Of a DNA stretch of 64,000 bases, positions 21,567 to 33,516 are shown one piece after another; within the stretch, counting starts at the first letter, position 1; each line of letters opens with the position of its first letter. The DNA is from Haematobia irritans (Eukaryota > Arthropoda > Insecta > Diptera > Muscidae): positions 66,500,669 through 66,564,668 of the forward strand of contig NC_134397.1 of NCBI RefSeq assembly GCF_050003625.1, given 5' to 3'. The notes under the pieces are model-generated. The model did no database searches, was not told where the DNA came from, and was given only the letters and a program-made list of their open reading frames with translations. Position numbers and translations under genes: made by a program.

Positions 21567-22837
21567 ATACCCTCCACCATAGGATGGGGTTATTTTAACT
21601 TTGTCATTCCGTTTGTAATACATCGAAGTATTGTTCTAAGACCCCATAAAGTATATATATTCTGGGTCGTGGTGAAATTCTGAGTCGATCTAAGCATGTC
21701 CGTCCGTCCGTCTGTTGAAATCACGCTAACTTCCTATCGACTTGAAACTTGACACAAGTAGTTGTTATTGATGTAGGTCGGATGGTATTGCAAGTGGGCC
21801 ATATCGGATCACTTTTACGTATAGCCCCCATGTAAACGGACTCCCAGGTTTGGCTTGCGGAGCCTTTAAGAGCAGCATATTTCATCCGATCTGGCTGAAA
21901 TGTGGTACGAGCTGTAAGTATATGATATCTAAGAACCATGCAAAAATTGGTCCACATCGGTCCATAATTATATATTGCCTCCATATAAACCGATCCCCTG
22001 ATTTGGCTTGCAGAGCCTCAAAGAGAAGCAAATTTCATCCGATCCGGCTAAAATTTGGTACGAGCTGTAAGTATATGGTATCTAAAATCCATGCAAAAAT
22101 TGGTTCATATCGGTCCATACTTATATACAGCCCCCATATAAACCGATCCCCTGATTTGGCTTGCGGAGTCTCAAAGAGAAGCAAACTTTTTCCGACCCGG
22201 CTGAAATTTGGTACATGGTGTTGGTATATGGTCTTTAACAACCATGCAAACATTGGTCCACATCGGTCCATAATTATATATAGCCCCCTTTATAAACCGA
22301 TCCCCTGATTTGGTTTGCGGAGCCTCAAAGAGAAGCAAATTTCTTCCGATCCGGCTGAAATTTTGTACATGGTGTTTGTATATGGTCTCCAACAACCATG
22401 CAAAAATTGGTCCATATCGGTTCATAATTATATATAGACCCATATAAATCGATCCCCAAATTTGACCTCCGGAACCTCTTGGAGTAGCAAAATTCATCCG
22501 ATGCGGTTGAAATTTCGTACGTGGTGTTTGTATAAGGTCTCCAACAACCATGCAAAAATTGGTCCACATCGGTTCGTAATTATATGTAGTCCCCATATAA
22601 ACCGATCCCCAAATTTGACCTCCGGAACCTCTTGGAGGAGCAAAACTCATCCGATTCGGTTGAAATTTCGTACGTGGTGTTAGCATATTGTCTCTAACAA
22701 CCATGCAAAAATTGGTCCACATCGGTTCGTAATTATATGTAGTCCCCATATAAACCGATCCCCCGAAAGCTTTCGGATCGGAGCCTCAAAGATAAGCAAA
22801 TTTCATCCGATCCGGCTGCAATTTGGTTCGAGCTGTA

Positions 22838-23180
22838 GGTTAGGTTAGGTGGCAGCCCGATGTATCAGGCTCACTTGGACTATTCAGCCCATTGTGATAC
22901 CACATTGGTGAACTTCTCTCTTATCACTGAGTACTGCCCGATTCCATGTTAAGCTCAATGACAAGGGACTTCCTATTTATAGCCGAGTCCGAACGGCGTT
23001 CCACATTGCAGTGAAACCATTTATAGAAGCTTTGAAACCCTCAGAAATGTCACCAGCATTACTGAGGTGGGATAATCCACCGCTGAAAAACTTTTTGGTG
23101 TTCGGTCGAAGCAGGAATCGAACCCACGACCTTGTGTATGCAAGGCGGGCATGCCAACCATTGCACCACGGTGGCTCCCT
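22838..23180 (-). mobile_element. tRNA-derived SINE with LOA-type 3' tail, copy 1
   Basis: On the minus strand a tRNA-like head (A-box TGGTGCAATGG at 23158-23168; perfect B-box GGTTCGATTCC at 23114-23124) is followed by a ~200-bp body. The 3' tail (TGTGGTATCACAATGG...CTGCCACCTAACCTAACC) matches the 3' end of the LOA LINE at 45882. The direct flanks GGTTCGAGCTGTA (22825-22837) and GGTACGAGCTGTA (23181-23193) differ at one base and are the target-site duplication. The insertion sits in a ~153-bp unit of composite copy 2. It does not code for protein. Confidence 0.9.
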
Positions 23181-23621
23181 GGTACGAGCTGTAAGTATAT
23201 GGTATCTAAAAACCACGCAAAAATTGGTTCATATCGGTCCATAATTATATATAACCCCCATATAAACCGATCCCCAGATTTGAACTCCGGAGCCTGTTGG
23301 AATAGCAAATTTCATCCGGTCCGGTTGAAATTTCGTACGTGGTGTTAGCATATGGTCTCTAACAACCATGCAAAAATTGGTTCATATAGGTTCATAATTA
23401 TATACAGCCCCCATATAAATCGATTGCCATATTTGACCTCCGGAACAACTTGGAGGAGCAAAATTCATCCGATTCGGTTGAAATTAGGTACATTAAGCTA
23501 GTATATGACCGCTAACAACCATGCCAAAATTGGTCCATATCGGACTATAGTTATATAAAGCCGAGCCCCAATCACACAAAAATTGGTCCATATGGCCAAA
23601 AATAAACTACCAACACTTTAT

Positions 23622-24225
23622 ATCTATGGAAATTTTTGACATAATTTTATTACGATACAAAATTTTGTCAAGATTTTATTCCTATAGAAAATTTTGTCAA
23701 AATTTTAGTTCTATAGAAAATTTTGTCAAAATTTTATTTCTATAGAAAATTTTGTCAAAACTTTATTTGTATAGAAAATTGTGTCAAAATTTTATTTGTA
23801 TAGAAAATTTTGTCAAAATTTTATTTCTATAGAAAAATGTTGTCAAAATGTTATTTCTATAGAAAATTTTGTCAAAATTTCATTTCTATAGAAAATTTTG
23901 TCAAAACTTTATTTCTATATAAAATTTTGCAAAATTTTATTTCTATAGAAAAATGTTGTCAAAATTTTATTTCTATAGAAAATTTTATCAAATTTTCATT
24001 TCTATAGAACATTTTGTCAAAACTTTATTTCTATAGAAAATTTTCTCAAAATTTTATTTCTATAGAAAATTTTCTCAAAATTTCATTTCTATAGAACATT
24101 TTGTCAAAACTTTATTTCTATAGAAAATTTTGCAAAATTTTATTTCTATAGAAAATTTGTCAAAATTTTAGTTCTATAGAAAATGTTGTCAACATTTTAT
24201 TTCTATAGAAAATTTTGTCAAACGG
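23622..24225 (+). repeat. 29-bp monomer array C
   Basis: About 20 diverged plus-orientation monomers (TTTCTATAGAAAATTTTGTC) forming the array part of composite copy 2. Confidence 0.9.
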
Positions 24226-24253
24226 AATTATATACGTATTTAATCGGCCTTTT

Positions 24254-24820
24254 TATACCCTGCGCCACACTGTGGAACAGGGTATTATAAGTTAGTGCAT
24301 ATGTTTGCAATACCCAGAAGGAGACGAGATAGACATATGGTGCCTTTGGCAAAACTGCTCAGGGTGGTCTCCTGAGTCGATATAGCCATGTCCATCTGTC
24401 CGTCTTGGACTAATACGGTCCCAGAAGCCAGAGTTTTACCCCAATTTGGTTGAAATTTTGCACTAGGAGTACAATTAGTAGTGTAGTCAAGTGTGCCAGA
24501 TTTTATTGAAATCGGTTCAGATTTAGATATAGCTCCCATATATATCGTTCGCCCGATTTACGCTCATACGACCACAGTGGCCAATCTTTTACTCCGATTT
24601 AATTGAAATTTTGCACAGGGAGTAGAATAAGCGTTGTAGCTATGAGTGCCAATTTTTGTTGAAATCGGTTCAGATTTAGATATACGTCCCATATATAGCT
24701 TTCGCCCGATTTACACTCATATGACCAATTTTTAACTGGTATCGAAAATTTAGATCTACAAAGTGATGCAGGGTATAATATAGTCGGCCCCGCCCGACTT
24801 TAGACTTTCCTTACTTGTTT
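24254..24820 (+). mobile_element. TATACCC-headed element nested in the tail of composite copy 2
   Basis: It begins with a hairpin (TATACCCTGCGCCAC...GTGGAACAGGGTATTATA), then CTGAGTCGATATAGCCATG and CCATCTGTCCGTC, and ends near GTCGGCCCCGCCCGACTTTA and CTTACTTG. It splits the composite tail: the undisturbed order is visible at 35044-35120, where the CGATC...TTTTTT and TTTAATATATACC segments are adjacent. No coding capacity. Repeated TTCAGATTTAGATATA blocks inside suggest degenerate ~140-bp units. Confidence 0.65.
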
Positions 24821-24989
24821 TTGTTTAATATATACCCCGTATGGACTAACGTATAAGTTGGAGGACGGTGTTAAGAAGTTTTAAGTTACCTTGCCATCGG
24901 CAAGTGTTACCGCAACTCAATTGATTCGATTGTGGATGACAGTCTGTACTAGAAGTTTCTACGCAATCCATGGTGGAGGGTACATACGA

Positions 24990-25015
24990 GTAAGATTCGG
25001 CCTGGCCGATCTTAC
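24990..25015. repeat. Palindromic hairpin in the composite-element tail
   Basis: GTAAGATTCGGCC and GGCCGATCTTAC pair around a single T with one unpaired base. The diverged version at 12727-12755 keeps the CGGCCTGGC core. It lies about 15 bp inside the apparent terminus CTTGTTTTT, a placement that recalls Helitron 3' hairpins, but no diagnostic CTRR end is clear. Confidence 0.5.
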
Positions 25016-25033
25016 GGCCGTTTATACTTGTTT

Positions 25034-27655
25034 TTATCTTAAATCTAAAGATTCAATATTTCAGTTAATTTAAGGAAGATTTCTTTAAGTCAAAAATGTG
25101 TTTCTTTATTTTAAGGAAAATTTTCCTTAGTTAAAAGACATGCGACTTTAACAAAGGACGCAAATTTACAAAATGTGTGTCCTAAATTTAATGAAAAATG
25201 TATGTGGTTTAGGGTATACTTACAGAATACCGTCATTCAAAAGCGGATTTCGGAAATTCCACATTTTCCTCTATCCAGATTCGGGTTTTGTAGTCGATTA
25301 ACCGGTGTCGGTTTTGGGCGCTCGTAGGCCTTAATTTTCACCTATCCAAGACCTTATGGTATGACGCCATGTGATTGAGATAAAAGGCGTGAACGTCATC
25401 TTATGACAAAATCTAGGAAGACTTTTTCGAGTATTTAATAAAACTCCCTCTGACAACTTTTGCAATCGGCTTCAAATATTCCTTAATTTTGCAAGTGAGT
25501 GGTAGCTATTTTCCATTTTCTATTTTCACGTTTACTGCCATAGATTTTAGTGTTCACATTATGATTAATGTTGTACAATAAATATTCACTATTAGAATGA
25601 TAATTGGGACTTCAATGATAATTGAGACTTGTTAACTACTCTAGTCTAGCCTAGGGTATCCATAAATATTCCCCCATTGCCTTGGGGGGGGGAATAGGAG
25701 AAAAAATCAATCATTATTATTGGGTGCTAATTCATTATGACTAGTTGACGTCTCCAATTCATTTAAATCAAGGCAATTAATATCACCAAAGGCATCTAAG
25801 TGATGATTGAAAAGCTAATCGCACAGTAACTTTTCATCAAGTGAAAACGGAGTCCACAGGTTGTTACTGTTCTTTGAGGAATGGTAACATTCATGGTGAT
25901 AAAGGGTTTTGTTTTAACTAAGTCTTGGAACCAAATTCCTTCTCTTTCCAATTGCAACAAAAGTCCTGAGTGATGTTCTTAAAATAAATGCAAGACATTT
26001 TCTACTTTCCAAGTATTTGTAAAGCAATTGTTGATGTCTCAGCTTTGCAGATGAGAACGATGGCAATGATTTGCATTTTTATCCACCTAATGGATGAATT
26101 TTTGCCATTTGTATATAACACCAGCCATCATCTTTCGACCAAGCATTAGCGCAATCGTCCTTTCTTTGTCCATCAAGTAAATTTAACTAAACATTCTGAC
26201 GATATGCTATGAGGCACAAGTATCCACTTCTTCAGACATTCAAGTATACGCTTGAATACCCAGTTGTTTTAACCAGGTACCGGTGGTGGTGGTGATGGAA
26301 CATCGATCGCTCATATTAGTCCTTACCATCTCCCTCTCTTTCCCTACACAATCATTTCCCTGATATACCAAACAGACTGGACACATTCATCGTCTATTAT
26401 GAAATTAAAGTTAAAGATGCAAAAATATGATCATTCTAAGACATGTGGCGCACTAAACCACCTTGTTGTCATTGTCGAGTCAAGAAATATGTAACCAAAT
26501 TGGACGAGAATAGATTTTTCCTTTTTTTGCAGCAATTTATTTAAAATTCTTGAAATGATGGAGACTTTTATGCTTGTCTGGAAGGCTTAAGAACACTGAA
26601 AGAAATTAATGTTAATGAGAGTAAGAACATTCAAAACAAATAAGGCTTCAATTCCAAAATCCCTTTTGGTATGGTCACACTCCATTATGGGTTTTAAGAA
26701 GAGATTGCAGAGTCTTTGAACCGCTTCTGCTGTGAAGGTTTTTGATCTACTGTAGGACTCATATTGGCCCGGTAGTATAATTATGGAACTACGTATTTAA
26801 TACTTATTACTTTAGAGTATGACCATGAAACTGCAGTATGACCATGAAACTGCAGCTCCAACACAGAAAAAAAAATCCGTAGTTAAACTAACGCTAAATT
26901 AAACTTATTTTTATTGCAAAAAAATTATTTGTTTGTATTTAAATTTTATTATTTTTTGCGAAATTTTCCACAGCCCAATGAAAATTTCGTTTTTTAAGTA
27001 TGTCTCAAACATTTTAAGAACTAAACGTGAGTATAAAGTTCAATGACCGTACACATAAGTTCAATATGAACTAAAGCAACTTAAAAATTTCGTACGATTC
27101 CCAAAAATAGTAAGAATGAACTATGGTTAAAATGGCGCCAATGATGATTTTCTTCTTTAATTTTAGTTAATTTCTTCTTCTATGACAGGGTGTAATTTCG
27201 AGAACTGCAGTTAAAAATACAACGGGGCATTAAATTTTCCTGGTTTTAACAACGCTTTGCGGAAATCTCAAAATGTGGAGTAAAATTTAATTAAATTTTC
27301 GTATGGCTTAGTTTATTCTTCCTACAAAACAGTTTACTTTTTTCAGTGAAGAGGAAACTTTTGACGTACTATGCAATGGAATACATATACGCAAAGAAAA
27401 AAACGTTTGGAAAACGTGTGCCGAAAACGTTATTCTTTTGTTAGAGTTTTTTGAATTCTTTCGAAAATGTTAAACTTTTATCACCAAAAAAATTCGTTTG
27501 TGATAAAAATTTTTATTTTTTCAATAAAAAAAATTATTTTTGATGCAACAACACAGTCCATTTCGTTTATATCAAGTACTATTCTTTTCTGACTTTAAGT
27601 CTTTAATAAGACACATTTTACAGTTCATAGTAAAAATTTAATATAGTAGTATGTT
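25034..27655. other. Unassigned, relatively low-repeat sequence
   Basis: The first ~180 bp resemble the interior of the CACTG MITEs. The remainder is the longest stretch in the window without an obvious tandem repeat or known element. No open frame longer than about 60 codons and no splice-bounded coding block that I would defend. It could be intron or intergenic DNA. Confidence 0.35.
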
Positions 27656-27822
27656 GAACCTTTTTTTTTTGTGAATCTTCCGAACATGTCTGGAATATAT
27701 GTAAAAAAAAAAAAAAAAACAAAAAAAAATTTTTTGGTGTTCGGTTGAAGCAGGGATCGAACCCACGACCCTTGGCATGCAAGGCGGGCGTAGCAACCAC
27801 TGCTCCACGATGCCCAACTAAA
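27656..27822 (-). repeat. tRNA-derived SINE (oligo-A tailed variant)
   Basis: On the minus strand an A-box TGGAGCAGTGG and a perfect B-box GGTTCGATCCC lie in a tRNA-like head (27738-27822). The same AACCGAACACCAAAAA joint as the other SINEs follows, and then the sequence runs into T/A-rich runs instead of the LOA-type tail. Confidence 0.6.
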
Positions 27823-27919
27823 GGTATGTTTCTGTTGAATAAACTTTGTTTAATCGGCTCGTGGGCGCCGCAAGCTATGCTATATAAATATAACTTATAT
27901 GGATATTTATCTATTGATG

Positions 27920-28010
27920 ACAATAACAGCTGGATAGTGTGTTGCCTTACAAATTGCATGGTCCGCGGTTCTATTCTCCGTCCAGGCGAACGGTAAAATT
28001 TAAAAAAAAT
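27920..28010 (+). repeat. Second tRNA-like SINE head, plus orientation
   Basis: GCTGGATAGTGTGTTGCC and GCGGTTCTATTCTCC resemble pol III A and B boxes, followed by AGGCGAACGGTAAAATTTAA. The B-box departs from consensus. It lies back to back with the minus-strand head at 27738-27822. Confidence 0.45.
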
Positions 28011-28182
28011 TATAAAAATCGAATAATTTCTTATGAAATTCTTTTTACATCCTGGAAAAGAATAAACGTTTATCACAAAAAGTATATATTTTTCTTCCAA
28101 ATAAACTTCATTAAAGCAAATGAGAAACAAACTCTGTTCGTCTAAAATTTCGTTTGGGAGGAAAGAATTATTTTTTTGCGTG

Positions 28183-28423
28183 TAGGTTAGGTTAGGTATA
28201 GTAGCAGCACAATATTTCTGTCTCATTTGTCGTTACTATCAGCATTGCCATTTTGGTCCGATCGGACCTATTTTGGTCCAAAAGATTTCTAATTTTTAAA
28301 TTTGGTCCCATGGTCGGACCAAACGGAATTTAGCCCATTTTGGTCTATTTTCATAAATTTGGTCAAATTTATGAATATTTTGTAGTATTTAAAATTTTTA
28401 TCACATATTCAATAATATCTATG
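28183..28423. repeat. TGGTCC-rich dispersed repeat, copy 1
   Basis: It starts with a short SINE/LINE tail relic (TTAGGTTAGGTATAGTAGCAGC). It continues with a family rich in TTTTGGTCC whose centre is the 14-bp palindrome GGTCCGATCGGACC (28255-28268). A second copy lies at 58455-58600. Both are followed by CACTG-type sequence. Confidence 0.6.
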
Positions 28424-28860
28424 CACTGAAAAAAATTATCGTGAGGCCAAAGATTTCATATCTTTAAAATACGAATGCGAATTTTGCTTAGCATAGAAGA
28501 CTCATTTCTCTGACATAAAGTTTAAATTTGTTTTTAACACTTTATTTTAAAGTCGTTTTTTATTTAAGACATAAAATAATTTTCACTTGTAGTCGAGTCT
28601 GAATTTGAAAATTTAGGTAGTCGTTTGGACGTTTTTAATGGACTTTGAAAGCACATGAAAAAAGGAGGAATAATTAATGAATTAAAATTTGTTTTCTAGA
28701 GTCAAGTACGCAAAACTCAAATTTAAAGTGAAATGTGACGTAAATGTGTCCTCACTTCAATTCTCCGCTTTTTTGGCTCAGAATAAATACCAAAATCATT
28801 GCTGAAAAGACAATATCGTTGGAACCGTAAATACTATTTTGCAAGAGTGGGGTTAGATAC
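28424..28860. mobile_element. CACTG-ended MITE, copy 2 (right end decayed)
   Basis: It begins CACTGAAAAAAATTATCGTG and shares the interior (AATACGAATGCGAATTTTGC, CTCCGCTTTTTTGGCTCAG) with the copy at 57489-58097. The right inverted end is not recognisable. Confidence 0.5.
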
Positions 28861-30424
28861 CATTTCAATCACAGAAAATCGAATAAAAATTTCGCGTATT
28901 AGGTCTTGGGTCAGGTTTTATATCATTTTGGATAATTTTAACCCCTAAACTCGAATGTGCGCAATGAGTGGAATAGTAGGATTGAACTATATTAGAATAT
29001 GGTCCGATATGAACCACATTTTCCGCATGAAATTATGGGTGCAAAGCAACACTACAGCAAATGGTATGAAATTTCGGAAATCTATTGTATTCTCTCAAGA
29101 AATATAATCGGGAGAATCTTCATGGGACAACGCCAATATAAACCAAATGCGTGACTGTCGTGGTCTTTAACTACCTCTAAGTCGAAAGTTTAAGTCAAAT
29201 ATTGAATTTCCAATATTGAATTTCGACTTTTGATGTCAACTTAAATTGACTCAAAAATTTGGCCTTTTCAAAAAGTAATTTTTTTTCAAGTTTTAAAAAA
29301 GTTGAAAAGTCATGTCGACCGCTATGGTAAATCATATCAGTCCGTTCTGGTTTACTTAACTTTTTTTATAAAAGCACTATGTACAACAATAAAATATTTT
29401 TTAAGGCATTATTCTTCGAAATTGGAAATTTGGTCCGTTGGAGGGAGTTTTGGTTGGAGGGAGAATATGGTCCAAAATAAAATTTCGTTGTGGCAACGCT
29501 GGTTATTATTAACTCTGTGTATCTACTCTTCCAAGATCATCATTCAATTACATTGTGGTTTAAGTCACACAGAAAAATTATGAAATATTTCCAATTAACA
29601 CACAAAAAAATATCAACTAATTTTATTGTAAATACAATTAAAATTATGCTTAAATTTGAGCTAACAACGTAATTTGTAAATACAATTACGATTGTAGTAA
29701 TATTTTGTCACATTAGCAACCAATTTTGTTATATCAACAACTTAAACATTTTCTGTAAAAACAATTTATTGTTAGTTCAAAAATTATAATATTTTTTTTT
29801 GTGAAAGGATCGGGTATGATAAATTTCGTTAAATTTTTATTTTTTATCTTACTAAATGAATCAGAATTTTTCTAAGTGTATCTACTTAAAATAAGAATCA
29901 AAATTCAAATGTAATCGTTTGCATAACTAAAGTATGTGCTATAAAAAGAAATAAATAAAAATAAATAAGCCAACATGCAATTTTTATTGCCTAAGTAAGA
30001 TCTGTTAAGTTTTCGTTGAGCATCTGCGTCATCAACATCCTTGCAATAGTCATCGTTGTCGTCGTTCTCTTACTCTGTGGATGATGTTGCTTCTGCTGGG
30101 AGCTACTACTATATTAAGATGCCTGTCTCTAAGACAAATGGACAGTCACAAAATTGAACATTTAGTCAAGCATTTGAGTGAGTTTATGATGCAAAGAAAA
30201 AATCAAACGTTGCAACAACAACAGCAACAACATGAGGCAACCACAATTTCAAATGAAATGACCAAGAATCAAATGAAGAAATACGTTTTGCCATGATTTG
30301 TTTTAGAGTAGATTGACATATGTAACAAGGGAAGAGTGTATGGGGAGAGAGAGAGTGAGCGAGTTGCATTTATACGTCATTTTCATTGGCCTCTGGGAGT
30401 AGATGTTGTTTTGCATTGAACGTC
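28861..30424. other. Unassigned sequence
   Basis: AT-rich, with ACAGAAAAATTATGAAAT-type low-complexity stretches. A 71-codon frame at 30081-30296 contains a glutamine run from a CAACAACAG microsatellite and has no other feature suggesting a gene. A short AGAGAGAG run lies near 30348. Confidence 0.3.
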
Positions 30425-33400
30425 ATTTGCACAGTATGGGAGAATCGGATATTAGGGCCGAACATTTGCAATGGCATTTTGATATCCTCATATTGTGCTG
30501 ATAAAATTTCCTTTTGCCTACTTAAAGGGTCCATATCGATATTACTTGTAGGTCGGTATACACACACGATTGGTTGAATTCTACCAAAAATGGTAGATTT
30601 TTTACTATTTGGTAGATTGGTAGAATTCTTGGTGTTTTGGTAGATTTTCTATAGAAATAAAATTTTGACAAAATTTTCTATAGAAATAAAAATTTCACAA
30701 AATCTTCCATTGAAATAAAATTTTGCCAAAATTTTCTATAGAAATAAAATTTTGAAAAAAATTTCTATAGAAATAAAATTTTGACAAAATAGTCTACAGA
30801 AATAAAATTTTGACAAAATTTTCTATAGAACTAAAATTTTGACAAAATTTTCTATAGAAATAAAATTTTGAAAAAAATCTATAAAATAAAATGTTGACAA
30901 CATTTTCTATGGAAATAAAATTTTGACAAAATTTTCTATAGAAATAAATTTTGACAAAATTTTCTATAGAAAAAACTTTTGACAAAATTTTCTATAGAAA
31001 TACAATTTTGACAAAATTTTCTATAGAAATAAAATTTTGACAAAATTTTCTATAGAAATAAACTTTTGACAAAATTTTCTATAGAAAAAACTTTTGACAA
31101 AATTTTCTATAGAAATACATTTTTGACAAAATTTTCTATAGAAATAAAATTTTGACAAAATTTTCTATAGAAATACAAATTTCACAAAATTTTTTTGGAC
31201 ATCAAATTTTGACAAAATTTTCTATAGAAATAAAATTTTGAAAAATTTTCTACAAAAATAAAATATTAACAAAACTTTTTATAGAAATAAAATTTTGACA
31301 AAATTTTCTATAGATATAAAATTTCGACCAAATTTTCTATAGAAATACAATTTTGTCAAAATTTTCTATAGAAATAAAAATTTGACAAAATCTTCCATAG
31401 AAATAAAATTTTGACAAAACTTTCTATAGAAATAAAATTTTGACAAAATTTTCTATAGAAATACAATTTTGAAAAAAATTTTCTATTGAAATAAAATTTT
31501 GACAAAATTGTTCATAGAAATAAAATTTTGATATCTATAAAATTTTCTATAGAAATAAAATATTGACAACATTTTCTATAGAAATAAAATTTTTACAACA
31601 TTTTCTATAGAAATAAAAATTTGACAAAATCTTCCATAGAAATAAAATTTTGACAAAATTTTCTATAGAAACAAAATTTTGATAAAATTTCCTTTAGAAA
31701 TAAAATTTTGAGAAAATTTTTTATAGAAATAAAATTTTGACAAAATATTCTATAGAAATAAAATTTTGACAAAATTTTCTATAGAAATAAAATTTTGACA
31801 AAATTTTCTATATAAATAATTTTTTGACAAATTTTTCTATAGAAATACAATTTTGACAAAATTTTCTATAGAAATACAATTTTGACAAAATTTTGAAATC
31901 AAATTTTGACAAAATTTTCTATAGAAATAAAATTTTCGCAAATTTTTCTACAGAAATAAAGTTTTGACAAAATGTTCCATAGAAATTACATTTTGAAAAA
32001 ATTTTCTCATTTGCACAGTATGGGAGAATCGGATTTTAGGGTCGAACTTTGGATCATTTGTAGTGTATCCATCATATTGTCTTTTTGCCTACTTAAAGGG
32101 TCCATATCGATATTACTTCTAGGTCGGTATACACACACGATTGGTAGAATTCTACCAAATATGGTAGATTTTTTACTGTTTTGTAAATTTGTAGAATTCT
32201 TGGTGTTTTAGTAGATTTTCTATAGAAATAAACATTTGACAAAATCTTCCAGAAGTAAAATTTTGACAAAATTTTCTATAGAAATGAAATTTTGACAAAA
32301 CTTTCTATAGAAATAAAATTTTTACAAAATTTTCTTTAGACACCAAATTTTGATAAAATTTTCTACAGAAATAAAATTTTGACAAAGTTTTCTATAGAAA
32401 TAAAATGTTGACAAAATGTTCTATAGAAATAAAATTTTGACAAAATTTTCTATAGAAGTAAATTTTTGACAAGATTTTCTATAGAAATCAAATTTTGAAA
32501 AAAAAAATCTATAGAGATAAAATTTTTACAAAATTTTTTTGGACACAAAATTTTGATAAAATTTTCCATAGAAATAAAATTTTCACAAAATTTTCTATAG
32601 AAATAAAATTTCATTCGTTTTGTTATTGTTGGTTTTTTCCATTTTTCTTTAATCATTGTTGTTTTTGATTTCACCTTAAAACCATGCATTGACTAAACTA
32701 CAAGTGTAGCTTAACCAACAGAGGAAAGGAATGTTTGTCAAATTTATTTGGGCAAAGCCCTATACAACAACCATTAAAATTTTCAGAAAATATTCTATAG
32801 AAATAAAATGTTGACAAAATTTTCTATAGAAATAAAATTTTGACAAAATTTTCTATAGAAATAAAATTTTGACAAAATTTTCTATAGAAATAAAATGTTG
32901 ACAAAATTTTCTATAGAAATAAAATTTTAACAAAATTTTCTATAGAAATAAAATTTTGAAAACAAAAATTCTATAGAAATAAAATGTTGACAAAATTTTC
33001 TATAGAAATAAAATTTTGACAAAATTTTGAAATCAAATTTTGACAAAATTTTCTATAGAAATAAAATTTTCGCAAACTTTTCTATAGAAATAAAGTTTTG
33101 ACAAAATGTTCCATAGAAATTACATTTTGAAAAAATTTTCTATAGAAGTAAAATTTGACAAAATTATCTATAGAAATAAAATTTTGGCAAAACTTTCTAT
33201 AGAAATACAACTTTTTCAAAACTTTCTATAGAAACAAAATTTTGACAAAATTTTCTTTGGATACCAAATTTTGATAAAATTTTGACAAAATTTTCCATAG
33301 AAATAAAATGTTCTATAGAAGTTACATTTTGACAAAATTTTCTATAGAATTAAATTTTTCACAAAATTTTCTATAGAAATCAAATTTTGAAAAATTTTCC

Positions 33401-33480
33401 TTGGACACCAAATTTTGATAAAATTTTCCATAGAAATAAAATTTTCACAAAATTTCCTATAGAAATAAAATTTCATTCGT
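30425..33480 (-). repeat. 29-bp monomer array block D, minus orientation, with a ~1.58-kb duplication
   Basis: Monomers read TTTCTATAGAAATAAAATTT on the plus strand, the reverse of arrays A-C. The blocks are 30645-32005, 32213-32617 and 32775-33475. The flanking sequence ATTTGCACAGTATGGGAGAA...GGTCCATATCGATATTACTT...TGGTAGATTTTTTACT occurs at 30425-30645 and again at 32008-32213, offset 1.57-1.58 kb, so array plus flank were duplicated together. Between 32618 and 32775 lies part of a different repeat (CATGCATTGACTAAACTACA...) that includes an unoccupied TTAA (32676-32679). Confidence 0.9.
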
Positions 33481-33516
33481 TTTATTTTGTTATTGTTAGT
33501 TTTTTTTTTTCCTTTT

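Larger units (their letters stand above)
21567..25033 (+). mobile_element. Composite tandem-repeat element, copy 2 (most complete)
   Basis: Head at 21567-21760: TACCCTCCACCATAGGATGG, a TATATATATTCTGG core and GTCCGTCCGTCCGTCTG. Units: ~153-bp tandem copies from about 21770 to 23600, each with GCAAAAATTGGTCC, CATATCGGTCCATAATTATA, CCATATAAACCGATCCCC and a CGGAGCCTC block. Array: 29-bp monomers at 23622-24225. Tail: from GAATTATATACG (24227) to CTTGTTTTT (25033), with CAATCCATGGTGGAGGGTA and a palindromic hairpin at 24990-25015. Nested inside are a SINE (22838-23180) and a TATACCC element (24254-24820). The unit length is divisible by three, so long meaningless frames run through it. Confidence 0.8.

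Noticed and set aside
22838..22850. TTAGG telomeric repeat / telomere proximity
   Set aside because: Only two or three repeat units, always at SINE or LINE 3' ends; no long telomeric tract.
23095..23180. tRNA gene on the minus strand
   Set aside because: A and B boxes are present, but the sequence continues into a SINE body and a LINE-type tail, is flanked by a target duplication, and recurs at 20110, 27738, 34520 and 51520.
27618..28226. 202-codon minus-strand protein
   Set aside because: It runs through two opposed SINE heads and T/A-rich runs; no domain and no conservation expected.
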